From the NCBI RefSeq assembly GCF_000210915.2, contig NC_016620.1:248001-312000 (forward strand): 64,000 bases of DNA, in the 5' to 3' direction. Source of the stretch: Halobacteriovorax marinus SJ. GTDB lineage: Bacteria; Bdellovibrionota; Bacteriovoracia; Bacteriovoracales; Bacteriovoracaceae. The notes beneath the pieces are model-generated. The model was given only the letters and a program-made list of their open reading frames with translations. It did not search any database and was not told the origin of the DNA. Position numbers and translations under genes: made by a program. The first letter of the stretch is position 1. Every line of letters begins with the position of its first letter. Below, one piece after another: positions 54,237 to 61,850 of this stretch.

Positions 54237-55010
54237 AAACCAACAACTTGGTCTACTTCCTATTCCACTTAAACATGCCCACTCTTCCATAGAGGAAAAA
54301 TCATTCTGACATAGAGAGCCTTCAAGTATTGTATCAAGTCTACATTGTGCTTCTGGATAGCTCGCTAGAACACTTTCTTCAACCACTGAGGTACTCGGTG
54401 TTTCGAGGCTTAGCGCAGGAGTGTCTCTGTAGAGATATGTGATGATCTTTGAAAAACTTTCTGCTGCTTTCGCACTATTTAAACAGTGCTCATCATTATT
54501 GCATTTATCGATAACCCCAGGGCCTAGGTGGACTTCATCACCTAGATAAGGAAAGGCCTCAAAGTAACGCTTGAGACAATGTGCACTTGCAAAGTAGTCG
54601 GCTTGACCCTCAGCACTTCCCCATGCGAAGTGAGGTAGAGAGTTCATAGGTTCTCCTCCGAGAAGGTGACCTACTTCATGACAGACAACAAAGGCCCAGC
54701 CATACTCATTCACTCCAGGGATTCTGGCCATTCCTCCCCAGAAGTTTAACGAGAAGAGTGGAGGGTTATCATTGTGGGCCCAGGCACTAAAGTAGCTCGT
54801 ATCCCAGTCCGCATTAAATAGGACAGCGATTCCTTTTTGAGCAAACTCTAATCTGTATAGCGACTCTACTCTGTTAATAATCGAGTAAAATAAATCTTCG
54901 TTAATAGTGGACGTCGTAGGGTCCGTAGGTAGGATTTCCCATCTTGATCGGTCAGCGCTCCAAGTTAGAATAGAGCTTAAAAGACATGTAAGTATAAGAA
55001 ATTTCTTCAT
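54228..55010 (-). CDS. Secreted zinc metalloprotease-like protein
   Basis: The 260-residue protein has a signal peptide (MKKFLILTCLLSSILTWS) and a zinc-protease motif FVVCHEVGHLLGG (His111, Glu112, His115). SAEGQADYFAS follows at 132-142, giving the third-ligand Glu and an Asp as in gluzincins with an E-x-x-A-D pattern. The C-terminal half has several Cys (HCLKRYF, DKCNNDEHC, QCRLDTI, LCQNDF, WACL, SCWF), consistent with disulfides. Its length suggests a compact enzyme without a separate propeptide. Substrate is unknown; exported proteases are common in predatory bacteria. Confidence 0.78.
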   Translation of the reverse strand: MKKFLILTCLLSSILTWSADRSRWEILPTDPTTSTINEDLFYSIINRVESLYRLEFAQKGIAVLFNADWDTSYFSAWAHNDNPPLFSLNFWGGMARIPGVNEYGWAFVVCHEVGHLLGGEPMNSLPHFAWGSAEGQADYFASAHCLKRYFEAFPYLGDEVHLGPGVIDKCNNDEHCLNSAKAAESFSKIITYLYRDTPALSLETPSTSVVEESVLASYPEAQCRLDTILEGSLCQNDFSSMEEWACLSGIGSRPSCWFKK

Positions 55011-55162
55011 AATTACTCATATCTCTTGAAGAGGAAATTATGAAGTGTCCGGGTCATTTTTTCATAGTGAACCGCGTCCTATTAGACAATCTTTGGCACG
55101 AGATAGGTGACGGATATGAATAAAAAGATTAAGATAGGCACCTAGAATTACGGGGAATAGAA

Positions 55163-55918
55163 ATGGAAGAGAATAATCAGAATACAGAAGCTCCAGTGGA
55201 TCCATCTGTAGAGAAACTAACTAAGATTAAAAAAGAATTACTTTCTTGGATTTATATAATTGTAACGGTCTTTGCATTTAAATCTTCATTTTTTGAGCCA
55301 AACCATATTCCTTCGGGATCTTTACTTCCAACAAATGCCATTGGGGATTTTATTCTCGTAAATAAAATGTCTTATGGATTTAAGCTTCCTTACTCAGATT
55401 TATTTGGTGACCCAATCTATTTGACGACACCATCTGACCCAAAAAGGGGAGATATTATCGTATTTAGATACCCAAGAGATAGAAATATCCTCTACGTTAA
55501 GAGAGTGATTGGTTTACCAGGTGACGAGGTTGAAGTTTATAATAATAAGGTTTACTTGAACGGTAAATTGATTGAAACAAAGCCGGTAGCAAAGGAAGAG
55601 TATATAGACCTATTTGACGATAAATTCGACAAGAAGGGAATAGAGTTTGAAGCCGTTGAATTAGACGGTAAGAAGTTTGTTACAGCTGTGAATAATAGCA
55701 TGCCTTATCACTTGAATATCCCTAAGGTTAAGGTTGAAAAAGGTCATTTCTTTGTAATGGGTGACAATAGAGATTACTCTAGTGACTCAAGAGTTTGGGG
55801 ATTTGTACCTTTTGGTCATATTCGCGGAAGGGCCATGCTTGTATGGTTCAACATGGTTTACCCATGGTCAAAGGAGAAATTCCACTTTAGACCATGGAGA
55901 ATTGGGACGCTACTCTAG
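55163..55918 (+). CDS. lepB: Signal peptidase I
   Basis: Signal peptidase I removes signal peptides at the outer face of the inner membrane. The 251-residue protein has one N-terminal membrane segment (about 28-45), IPSGSLLPTNAIGDFILVNK with catalytic Ser53, YVKRVIGLPGD with catalytic Lys113, and the conserved MGDNRDYSSDSRVWGFVP near residue 205. It fits the family with a long insert between Lys and the GDN motif. GGGGAATAG precedes the ATG. The convergent small gene overlaps its end by four bases. Confidence 0.95.
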   Translation: MEENNQNTEAPVDPSVEKLTKIKKELLSWIYIIVTVFAFKSSFFEPNHIPSGSLLPTNAIGDFILVNKMSYGFKLPYSDLFGDPIYLTTPSDPKRGDIIVFRYPRDRNILYVKRVIGLPGDEVEVYNNKVYLNGKLIETKPVAKEEYIDLFDDKFDKKGIEFEAVELDGKKFVTAVNNSMPYHLNIPKVKVEKGHFFVMGDNRDYSSDSRVWGFVPFGHIRGRAMLVWFNMVYPWSKEKFHFRPWRIGTLL

Positions 55919-56208
55919 CCTCTTGTTCTCGCTTCGAGCTCAGCAATGAGCTCGGAGGTATCAATATCTTTTAAGAGTTCTGCCTTATCTCTTTCTAAGT
56001 AACTATTTGTCTTTCTAATTCCAGCTAAGTAGAGCAGTGAGAAGTACTGCTTTCTGTCTAGAGCATATCCACCTAGTTTGGGGTAGAGGTCGTCATGATC
56101 CATTTTAAGCTTCTCTAGCATCTCATTTGGATTTATTCCTGCTCTAGAAGAGTGGGTGAAGAATATTGGCTGTGGGACTATAAAAATTTCTTTAATTTCA
56201 TTATTCAT
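55915..56208 (-). CDS. Small hypothetical protein (97 aa)
   Basis: A 97-residue charged protein with a fairly hydrophobic start (IKEIFIVPQPIFF) that does not look like a signal peptide, then a helical Lys/Leu/Glu-rich body. No family is recognised. The composition resembles coding sequence, but the ribosome-binding site is weak. It is convergent with lepB, overlapping by four bases. Confidence 0.55.
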   Translation of the reverse strand: MNNEIKEIFIVPQPIFFTHSSRAGINPNEMLEKLKMDHDDLYPKLGGYALDRKQYFSLLYLAGIRKTNSYLERDKAELLKDIDTSELIAELEARTRG

Positions 56209-56300
56209 GTGGAATTTATAGTGAAAAATTGGTTATGTGAAAAGTCTCAAAAGAAGAAGATAGTAAAAATAACTTGATCTATGAAGTGCTTGTTCATAGT

Positions 56301-56385
56301 CTAAGTATTCAATCGACAACTTATGTGAAGCTAGTGAAATTCTAGCGCTGTCCAGCAACGGTAGAGCCCGATCCATACTTTGTTT
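56301..56385 (+). promoter_or_regulatory. Cobalamin riboswitch of the btu operon
   Basis: Core elements of the adenosylcobalamin aptamer occur in order: GUGAA-N4-GUGAAAUUCU (56325-56342), GCGCUGUCCAGCAACGGU (56345-56362), and AGCCCGAUCCAUAC (56365-56378), corresponding to the consensus GGGAA, GUG-A-A-UCC, GC-G-CC-GCNAC-GU and the AGYCMG B12 box. AAGTAT at 56303-56308 can pair with ATACTT at 56375-56380 to close the aptamer. The gene downstream is the btuB-type receptor, with its ribosome-binding site (GAGGAGG, 56398-56404) about 13 bases beyond the aptamer, so translational control by cobalamin is plausible. It lacks some variable stems, so it is a compact version. Confidence 0.85.
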
Positions 56386-56408
56386 TAGTCTATCCCTGAG
56401 GAGGAATC

Positions 56409-58199
56409 ATGAAGCTATCGTTTATTGTAGCAACACTTCTGTGCTTTAATTTACAAGCACAAACTAATATTCTGGTGAGTGCAGAAAAAATTTCTTTGGA
56501 TAAAGATCAAACGGTCTCTGATGTCGACGTCATTGATGCTGCAGAGATTGAGGCCTCTGGAGAGAGTTCTCTAGTGGACTTACTTGCTGATAGAGCATCT
56601 CTTTATATTAATTCAAATGGTGGTTTCGCAAAAGCAACCTCTCTATTCTTAAGGGGAGCTGACTCTAGTTATACATTGATTGAAATTGACGGCGTTGAAT
56701 ATAATGATAGAAGCTCTGTTGGTGGAGCAGCTATTCTAGAGCATATTGATTTATCTAATATTGAAAAAGTTGAAATTCTTAAGGGAGCACAAAGTGTTCT
56801 CTACGGCTCTGATGCAATGGCAGGTGTAATTAAAATTACGACGAAGACTCCAGGGAAGTATGTTGGAGCAAATGCTTCTATTGGTTATGGGAGTTACGAT
56901 AATAAAAGGGCTTCCTTTTCTACATCTCAAAAAGGTAAGACGATGAATTATGTTTTGGGAATGAGCTTTCAAGATGTCGAGGGCTTCTCAAGCTATAATG
57001 AAAAACGAGCTCCTTTTGCTGAAAGAGATGGTATGAACAATTTGACTGCCACATTTAAAGGGATAAAGAAGCTAGGCTCTACTGATCAACTGATGTTTAA
57101 TGTCAGAGGGGTAAAGGCACAAAGTGACTTTGATGCAAGTACATCTGACAAGCTAGACTATATGGGAAGGGACGAGCAACTTATTGCCGGAGTGAGCTAT
57201 AAGAAGCGTATTGGTGATTACTGGATACCAGAGTTAAGCATTACTTATAACAAGTCAGATCGTCTCTCTAATTCTTTTTCTCTTTCACGACTTGTTGCCG
57301 AGACAAAGAAGGTTGAACTTAAAAACCCTCTCTATATCAATGAATCGATTACAATATTGAATGGCCTTGAATATGAAGATATAGAGGCGAGTATTGAGAA
57401 TATAAATAATAAGAAAAATTATAATTCATATGCAACCTATCTCAATTCCCATTTACAAAGAGGGGACTTAAAGCTGCAGGCAGGACTCAGGTGGTCAAAA
57501 GAGAAAAGTCTAAGTGATCAGATCGTGTGGAAGGGAGGGGCGAGTTATAGGTTGTTTGAGAACACTTTCGCAAAACTGAATGCTTCTACAGGATATAAAA
57601 GTCCGAGCCTTTATCAGCTCTTTAGTATTTATGGAAATGAGCAACTTAGAGCGACTAAAAGTAAGAGTTATGACTTTACTCTTGAGCAAAGATTTAGCGC
57701 TTTCGTTTTGAGTGGAACTATTTTTCAGAATGAATATGAGAATGTTATCGACTTTGATAGCACACTTAATAAATATACCAATACATTTAAATCTGAGACT
57801 AAAGGAGTTGAGCTTGGTTTGGATATTTCTACAGAGAAATTCGACCTTAGCAGTAGTGCAACTATCCTAAGGGCCTTTAATAAATCAGCGGGAAGTGATG
57901 GGGTTTATTTGGCGAGAAGACCAAGAGAGAAATACTATCTGGGACTTAAGTATAAATTTAATGAGAAGCTTTCATTGAGTAATGACTATAATTACGTAGG
58001 AAGACGGGAAAATAGTGACTTTGATACTGTTGTTCTTAGCTCTTACTTGCTGGTGGGCCTAAATCTAAATTATGAAATATCAAATGATCAAGCAGTTCTA
58101 TTAAAGATTGATAATGCTCTAGATAAAGAATATGAGCAAATCCATGGATTTGGAACAGCTGGGAGAAGTTTCTTCCTTAGGTATAACTTTAAACTATAA
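56409..58199 (+). CDS. btuB: TonB-dependent cobalamin receptor (BtuB-like)
   Basis: The 596-residue protein has a signal peptide ending near LQAQ, a TonB-box region (DKDQTVSDVDV), a plug domain (about 38-150, with GESSLVDLLADR, LFLRGADSSYTLIEIDG and EKVEILKGAQSVLYGSDAMAGVI), and a 22-strand barrel ending in RSFFLRYNFKL. TonB receptors carry vitamin B12 or iron chelates across the outer membrane. The cobalamin riboswitch and the following btuF, btuD and btuC genes identify B12 as the substrate. The stop overlaps the tonB start by one base. Confidence 0.9.
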   Translation: MKLSFIVATLLCFNLQAQTNILVSAEKISLDKDQTVSDVDVIDAAEIEASGESSLVDLLADRASLYINSNGGFAKATSLFLRGADSSYTLIEIDGVEYNDRSSVGGAAILEHIDLSNIEKVEILKGAQSVLYGSDAMAGVIKITTKTPGKYVGANASIGYGSYDNKRASFSTSQKGKTMNYVLGMSFQDVEGFSSYNEKRAPFAERDGMNNLTATFKGIKKLGSTDQLMFNVRGVKAQSDFDASTSDKLDYMGRDEQLIAGVSYKKRIGDYWIPELSITYNKSDRLSNSFSLSRLVAETKKVELKNPLYINESITILNGLEYEDIEASIENINNKKNYNSYATYLNSHLQRGDLKLQAGLRWSKEKSLSDQIVWKGGASYRLFENTFAKLNASTGYKSPSLYQLFSIYGNEQLRATKSKSYDFTLEQRFSAFVLSGTIFQNEYENVIDFDSTLNKYTNTFKSETKGVELGLDISTEKFDLSSSATILRAFNKSAGSDGVYLARRPREKYYLGLKYKFNEKLSLSNDYNYVGRRENSDFDTVVLSSYLLVGLNLNYEISNDQAVLLKIDNALDKEYEQIHGFGTAGRSFFLRYNFKL

Positions 58200-58702
58200 T
58201 GAATAGCTCGCTCATCTTTGGAATATTTATATCTCTAGTTTTTCACTCACTATTAGTGATTGATCTAAGTATTAAGAGTGAAGCAGAAGTAACGATGAAG
58301 ATGAGCTCTTCAAAATCATCATTTAAAGTTAACTTGAATAAGGAGAAGAAGTCCCCTGAGCGTAAAGGTATTGGTCAGAATAAGAAAGTTAGCAATGAAG
58401 TTAAAACAGATGAATCTAATTTGGCTAAGACTTCCGTCCACGTTGCGAATCAATTTAAGCCTCAATATCCCTATCGCTCGAGACTCTTCTCAGAAGAGGG
58501 AGTTGTCTTTGTGAATGTTAAAATTGATAAGAGCGCTAAGGTTATTGATGCAAGTATTGCAAAGAGTAGCGGGTTTGAGAGACTTGATAATGCAGCACTT
58601 GAGGCGGCAAGAAAGAGCTTTTTTACGGTCACGCAAAAGGGAAGGGAGAGTGTCGTAGAATATGTGTTAGAATTTAATTTCAAATTAAATGAGGGAGAGT
58701 AA
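58199..58702 (+). CDS. tonB: TonB, dedicated energy transducer for cobalamin uptake
   Basis: A 167-residue TonB-like protein. The N-terminal membrane anchor has the conserved His in a Ser-x3-His arrangement (SLVFHSLLVID). A short Ser/Lys/Glu-rich linker replaces the usual Pro-rich spacer. The C-terminal domain (about 90-165) matches TonB (YPYRSRLFSEEGVVFVNVKIDKSAK, then SGFERLDNAALEAARKSFF). It probably energises the btuB-type receptor. No exbB/exbD gene lies in this operon, so it would borrow a motor from elsewhere. Start overlaps btuB stop. Confidence 0.85.
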   Translation: MNSSLIFGIFISLVFHSLLVIDLSIKSEAEVTMKMSSSKSSFKVNLNKEKKSPERKGIGQNKKVSNEVKTDESNLAKTSVHVANQFKPQYPYRSRLFSEEGVVFVNVKIDKSAKVIDASIAKSSGFERLDNAALEAARKSFFTVTQKGRESVVEYVLEFNFKLNEGE

Positions 58703-58704
58703 GA

Positions 58705-59532
58705 GTGCTACTAAGGATTTTGGTTATTTTTGTACTTTCTTTTGCTGCTTTAGGTGAGCAAAGAATAAGTAGTACTGTTCCAAGTCTTAGTGAAACTTTA
58801 TATGAGCTTGGACTTGATTCTGAGGTCGTTGGTGTGAGTAGGTTTTGTCTATTCGATAAGAAATTTTGTAGTAAAGATAAAATTGGAACATCTCTAGATA
58901 TTAATTATGAAAAAATATTGAAGCTAAATACAAGTATTGTACTTCTTAGTTCTAAGGCCTCATCTAAACAAATTAATAACTTGAAAAAGTTAGGTGTTGA
59001 GACAATAGCACTTGCTCATGACAGATTAGATGATGTCTTCCATTCCATCAATTTCTTAGGAAAGAAGTTCTCTAGAGAGAAAAGGGCCAAGGAATTAATT
59101 GATAATTTAAATAAGTACTTAACAAAGAAGTCCAAGAAAAAGCCTTTGAAAGTGTTATTTCTGATCTCGAGCTCTCTTCGTGATGGTGAGATTGTAAAGG
59201 CATTGGCCGCTGGAGAGGAAACTTTCTACTCTGATATCCTAGATAGAATTGGACACCAAAATGTGCTATCTGGAGGAAGTGCCGCCTATCCAGAAATAGG
59301 AAGAGAGAGACTTCTATCTCTAGAATACGATGTTATTTTTGAAATCTATGGCGCTCATAATAAGGACTCTATGAAGAGTCATGAGCAAGCTTGGAAAAAA
59401 ATATTGAAAGAAAGTAAAAAGACTAAGTATATTCAACTTTATGGAGACTATCACTTTATCCCTGGTCCTAGAGTATGGAAGATTGCAGAGGATATAAAGA
59501 ATTCTTTAGAGGTGAGCCATGTTAAAAATTAA
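58705..59532 (+). CDS. btuF: ABC transporter substrate-binding protein for cobalamin (BtuF-like)
   Basis: The 275-residue protein has a signal peptide (MLLRILVIFVLSFAALG) and the two-lobed BtuF/FecB fold: RISSTVPSLSETLYELGLDSEVVGVS at the start, LKLNTSIVLLSS, LKKLGVETIAL in the middle, and FIPGPRVWKIAEDI near the end. It would carry B12 through the periplasm to BtuCD. GTG 58705 starts just after the tonB stop. btuD starts 14 bases before its end. Confidence 0.88.
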   Translation: MLLRILVIFVLSFAALGEQRISSTVPSLSETLYELGLDSEVVGVSRFCLFDKKFCSKDKIGTSLDINYEKILKLNTSIVLLSSKASSKQINNLKKLGVETIALAHDRLDDVFHSINFLGKKFSREKRAKELIDNLNKYLTKKSKKKPLKVLFLISSSLRDGEIVKALAAGEETFYSDILDRIGHQNVLSGGSAAYPEIGRERLLSLEYDVIFEIYGAHNKDSMKSHEQAWKKILKESKKTKYIQLYGDYHFIPGPRVWKIAEDIKNSLEVSHVKN

Positions 59533-60292
59533 GAACCTCTCATTAAGTATTGATAAGAAGGAAATCTTAAAAGATATCTCTCTAGAATTTCTCCCAAACT
59601 CTCAGACGACAATTCTTGGCCCAAATGGTTCAGGAAAATCTTCTCTTATTAAATGCATTATTGGTATTAATGATATGTGGAGTGGATCAATTGAGCTAAA
59701 TGGAGTCGATATAAGAGAGTTAACTTATTTAGAAAGAGCAAAAATTATCTCTTATGTTCCACAGTTTCTTGAGGTTCATGCAGATTATAGTGTTTGGGAT
59801 TTTATGGAGATGAGTTATTACCCTCATCTCGAAGATATGCGAACTCTTAATAATTTTGAAATTGAAAAAGCAGATTCGATATTAAATGACTTTAATCTTT
59901 TAGATTTTAAACATCGCTCTCTTCTTAGTCTTAGTGGTGGAGAGAGGCAGCGAGTCTTTATTGCAGCTTCAATTTTTCAATCTCCAAAAATACTCCTCTT
60001 AGATGAACCGACATCTTTCTTAGATCCTAAAATTCAAGATGAAATAAATAAAATAATCTTCTCTTTAGAGAAGAGGATGAGTGTTGTTCTCGTCTCACAC
60101 GATATTAATTCTTCAATTTTAAATAGTAAGAGAATTATTGCACTTAAGAAGGGAGAGCGCTTCTATGATGGAAGTGCAGTTGAATTTATTAGTAAGAAAT
60201 ATCTAGATGAGTTATTTGAGAAGTCTTTCACTCTTGTAAATCACCCTGAAGAAAAAATGAAAATGATTGTGCCGGAGATTTATAAGTCATGA
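59519..60292 (+). CDS. btuD: ABC transporter ATP-binding protein for cobalamin (BtuD-like)
   Basis: The 257-residue ATPase has GPNGSGKSS (Walker A, residues 35-43), the Q-loop in YVPQFLEVH, the signature LSGGERQRV, ILLLDEPTSFLD (Walker B) and the switch His in LVSHDINSS. It powers import through the BtuC permease. GAGGTGA upstream of ATG 59519 lies in the end of btuF. Its stop overlaps btuC by four bases (ATGA). Confidence 0.93.
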   Translation: MLKIKNLSLSIDKKEILKDISLEFLPNSQTTILGPNGSGKSSLIKCIIGINDMWSGSIELNGVDIRELTYLERAKIISYVPQFLEVHADYSVWDFMEMSYYPHLEDMRTLNNFEIEKADSILNDFNLLDFKHRSLLSLSGGERQRVFIAASIFQSPKILLLDEPTSFLDPKIQDEINKIIFSLEKRMSVVLVSHDINSSILNSKRIIALKKGERFYDGSAVEFISKKYLDELFEKSFTLVNHPEEKMKMIVPEIYKS

Positions 60293-61245
60293 AATTAAAA
60301 TTTCTCGCCCTTTTCTTTCTTTTAGTTATAGTTTCCCTTTTTTCAATAATGATTGGCCCTGGAGATTTTAAATTTTCGGATCCTGGGTTTTCTAATATTG
60401 TTTGGAATATAAGGCTTCCACAACTCTTAATGTCCTTTCTTGTTGGAGGTTTACTTTCCTTGAGTGGACTTCTCTTTCAGGCCATGTTTAAGAACTCTCT
60501 TGCAACACCTTATACGCTGGGAGTAGCTAGTGGTGCAGCTCTAGGGGCTTCTCTTTATTTTACTCTTGGTCTCTCTCTCTCCTTTACTTTCTTTAATGGT
60601 GTTACAATTTTTAGTTTTATAAGCGCACTTCTTTGTGTTGTGATCGTATACTCGATGGCGATTAAAAGAGGTAGAGTGAGCACTCACTCATTATTATTAT
60701 CTGGTGTCGTACTCTCAATGATTTGCTCAAGCCTAATTCTCTTCTTACAGTTCATGGGACAGGAGAGGGATGCTATTCAAGTGGTTAGGTGGCTAATGGG
60801 AGGAATTGATGTGGTAGGATTTAGTTCTCCAGTGCGCTTGATTCCAGTAGTTCTTATTTCTCTTTTTTATTGTTCTTTTAACGCGAGAAAATTGAATATT
60901 ATGTATCTAGGTGATGATATTGCTCTTACTCGTGGAGTAAATATTTATAAGTTTAGAAAGTCTCTCTATATTGTTAATTCAATAGTAGTGGCGATGGTAG
61001 TAGCAGAGTGCGGTCCAATAGGCTTTGTGGGGCTTCTAGGGCCTCATATGGCAAAGAAAGTCTTTGGTCACAAGCATCAGCAATTGATACCTGCGAGCTT
61101 TATGGTGGGCGGAATACTCCTTAATCTTTGCGATCTTCTTTCAAGAAATATTATGGAGGAAACTCTATTGCCTGTAGGAGTTATGACTGCTCTGTTGGGT
61201 GGACCATTCCTCTTGTATCTTCTTTCTAGGCCTACAAAAAGCTGA
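60289..61245 (+). CDS. btuC: ABC transporter permease for cobalamin (BtuC-like)
   Basis: The 318-residue permease belongs to the FecCD/BtuC family, with about eight to ten membrane helices. Family motifs include RLPQLLMSFLVGGLLSLSGLLFQAMFKNSLATPYTLGV, split here over neighbouring helices, the LLLSGVVLSMICSSLIL helix, GPIGFVGLLGPHMAKKVFGHKHQ, and a C-terminal LPVGVMTALLGGPFLLYLL. It is the last gene of the btu operon. About 600 bases without a clear gene follow. Confidence 0.92.
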   Translation: MKLKFLALFFLLVIVSLFSIMIGPGDFKFSDPGFSNIVWNIRLPQLLMSFLVGGLLSLSGLLFQAMFKNSLATPYTLGVASGAALGASLYFTLGLSLSFTFFNGVTIFSFISALLCVVIVYSMAIKRGRVSTHSLLLSGVVLSMICSSLILFLQFMGQERDAIQVVRWLMGGIDVVGFSSPVRLIPVVLISLFYCSFNARKLNIMYLGDDIALTRGVNIYKFRKSLYIVNSIVVAMVVAECGPIGFVGLLGPHMAKKVFGHKHQQLIPASFMVGGILLNLCDLLSRNIMEETLLPVGVMTALLGGPFLLYLLSRPTKS

Positions 61246-61488
61246 GTGAAATTGTTGTAAGATTTTATGTGGGGTCAAAAAAATGTCTCTTTAAGGTTTC
61301 TTTTGACACCTAATTTTCTTAATTATTTAAAGAACTTAAATAGTCTTTATGTAGTTTCTTCTGCTGTTATCTTTGCAAGCTTCCGTGAATAGGTAGGGCC
61401 AGAAAATGTAAGATCACTTACTTTCAATGTATTGGACTACTAGTGGCAATTTGCCTGTTTCTAATCCCATGAAATCAGGAATATCTTA

Positions 61489-61519
61489 ATATTGCCCCTA
61501 TGGTTCGTAGGGGCAATAT
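61489..61519. repeat. Perfect 12-bp inverted repeat, function unknown
   Basis: ATATTGCCCCTA (61489-61500) and TAGGGGCAATAT (61508-61519) are exact complements around the seven-base loop TGGTTCG. No T-run follows on either strand, so an ordinary terminator is unlikely. It lies in the gap after the btu operon and could be an RNA hairpin or a protein-binding site. Confidence 0.75.
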
Positions 61520-61773
61520 GCTACTCCTATGGGGATTTTGACAGTTTATTAAGGGGAAAACTTGGCATCAGCTTTGCTATATATAAAGCAAGAGTAATCA
61601 AGGAAGAATACTCGAGAATATCAAGGAAGATAAAGCCGATTTATGAAGTTTCTACGGATGGAGACGAAGTAGTAAAAAGGTTGGTTAAGATTTACAGGAA
61701 GTGAGTCGAGACAAAGAAAAAAGAGTTAGACGATCCTAGTTTCCCTCTCTCTAGTTAGGAAGATCAACTCACC

Positions 61774-61839
61774 AAAAAAGTATTGGTACCCGTAGACCTG
61801 ATGATAGAAGTAACTTAAATAAACAGTCTATCGGGTACC
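61774..61839 (-). terminator. Terminator-like hairpin after the chemotaxis receptor gene
   Basis: On the minus strand GGTACCCG-A-TAGAC (61839-61826) pairs with GTCTACGGGTACC (61797-61785), with one bulged base. A roughly 28-base loop separates the arms, and AATACTTTTTT follows. It lies just beyond the stop of the MCP gene. The long loop is unusual for a plain terminator. Confidence 0.7.
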
Positions 61840-61850
61840 TTTCTTCTTAA

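Larger units (their letters stand above)
61246..61850. other. Gene-poor region after btuC
   Basis: About 600 bases without a convincing gene. A weak TTG-started 70-codon frame at 61492-61704 has a coding-like C-terminal half, but it begins inside a perfect hairpin and lacks a ribosome-binding site. It could be a remnant gene. An imperfect inverted repeat (GGGGTCAAAA and TTTTGACACC, about 61272-61311) may terminate the btu transcript, though its T-run is weak. The perfect hairpin at 61489-61519 and the terminator at 61774-61839 are listed separately. Confidence 0.5.

Noticed and set aside
61492-61704. 70-codon frame after btuC
   Set aside because: It begins with TTG inside a perfect hairpin, without a ribosome-binding site, and a stop lies shortly upstream. 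The C-terminal half looks coding-like, so a gene remnant remains possible.
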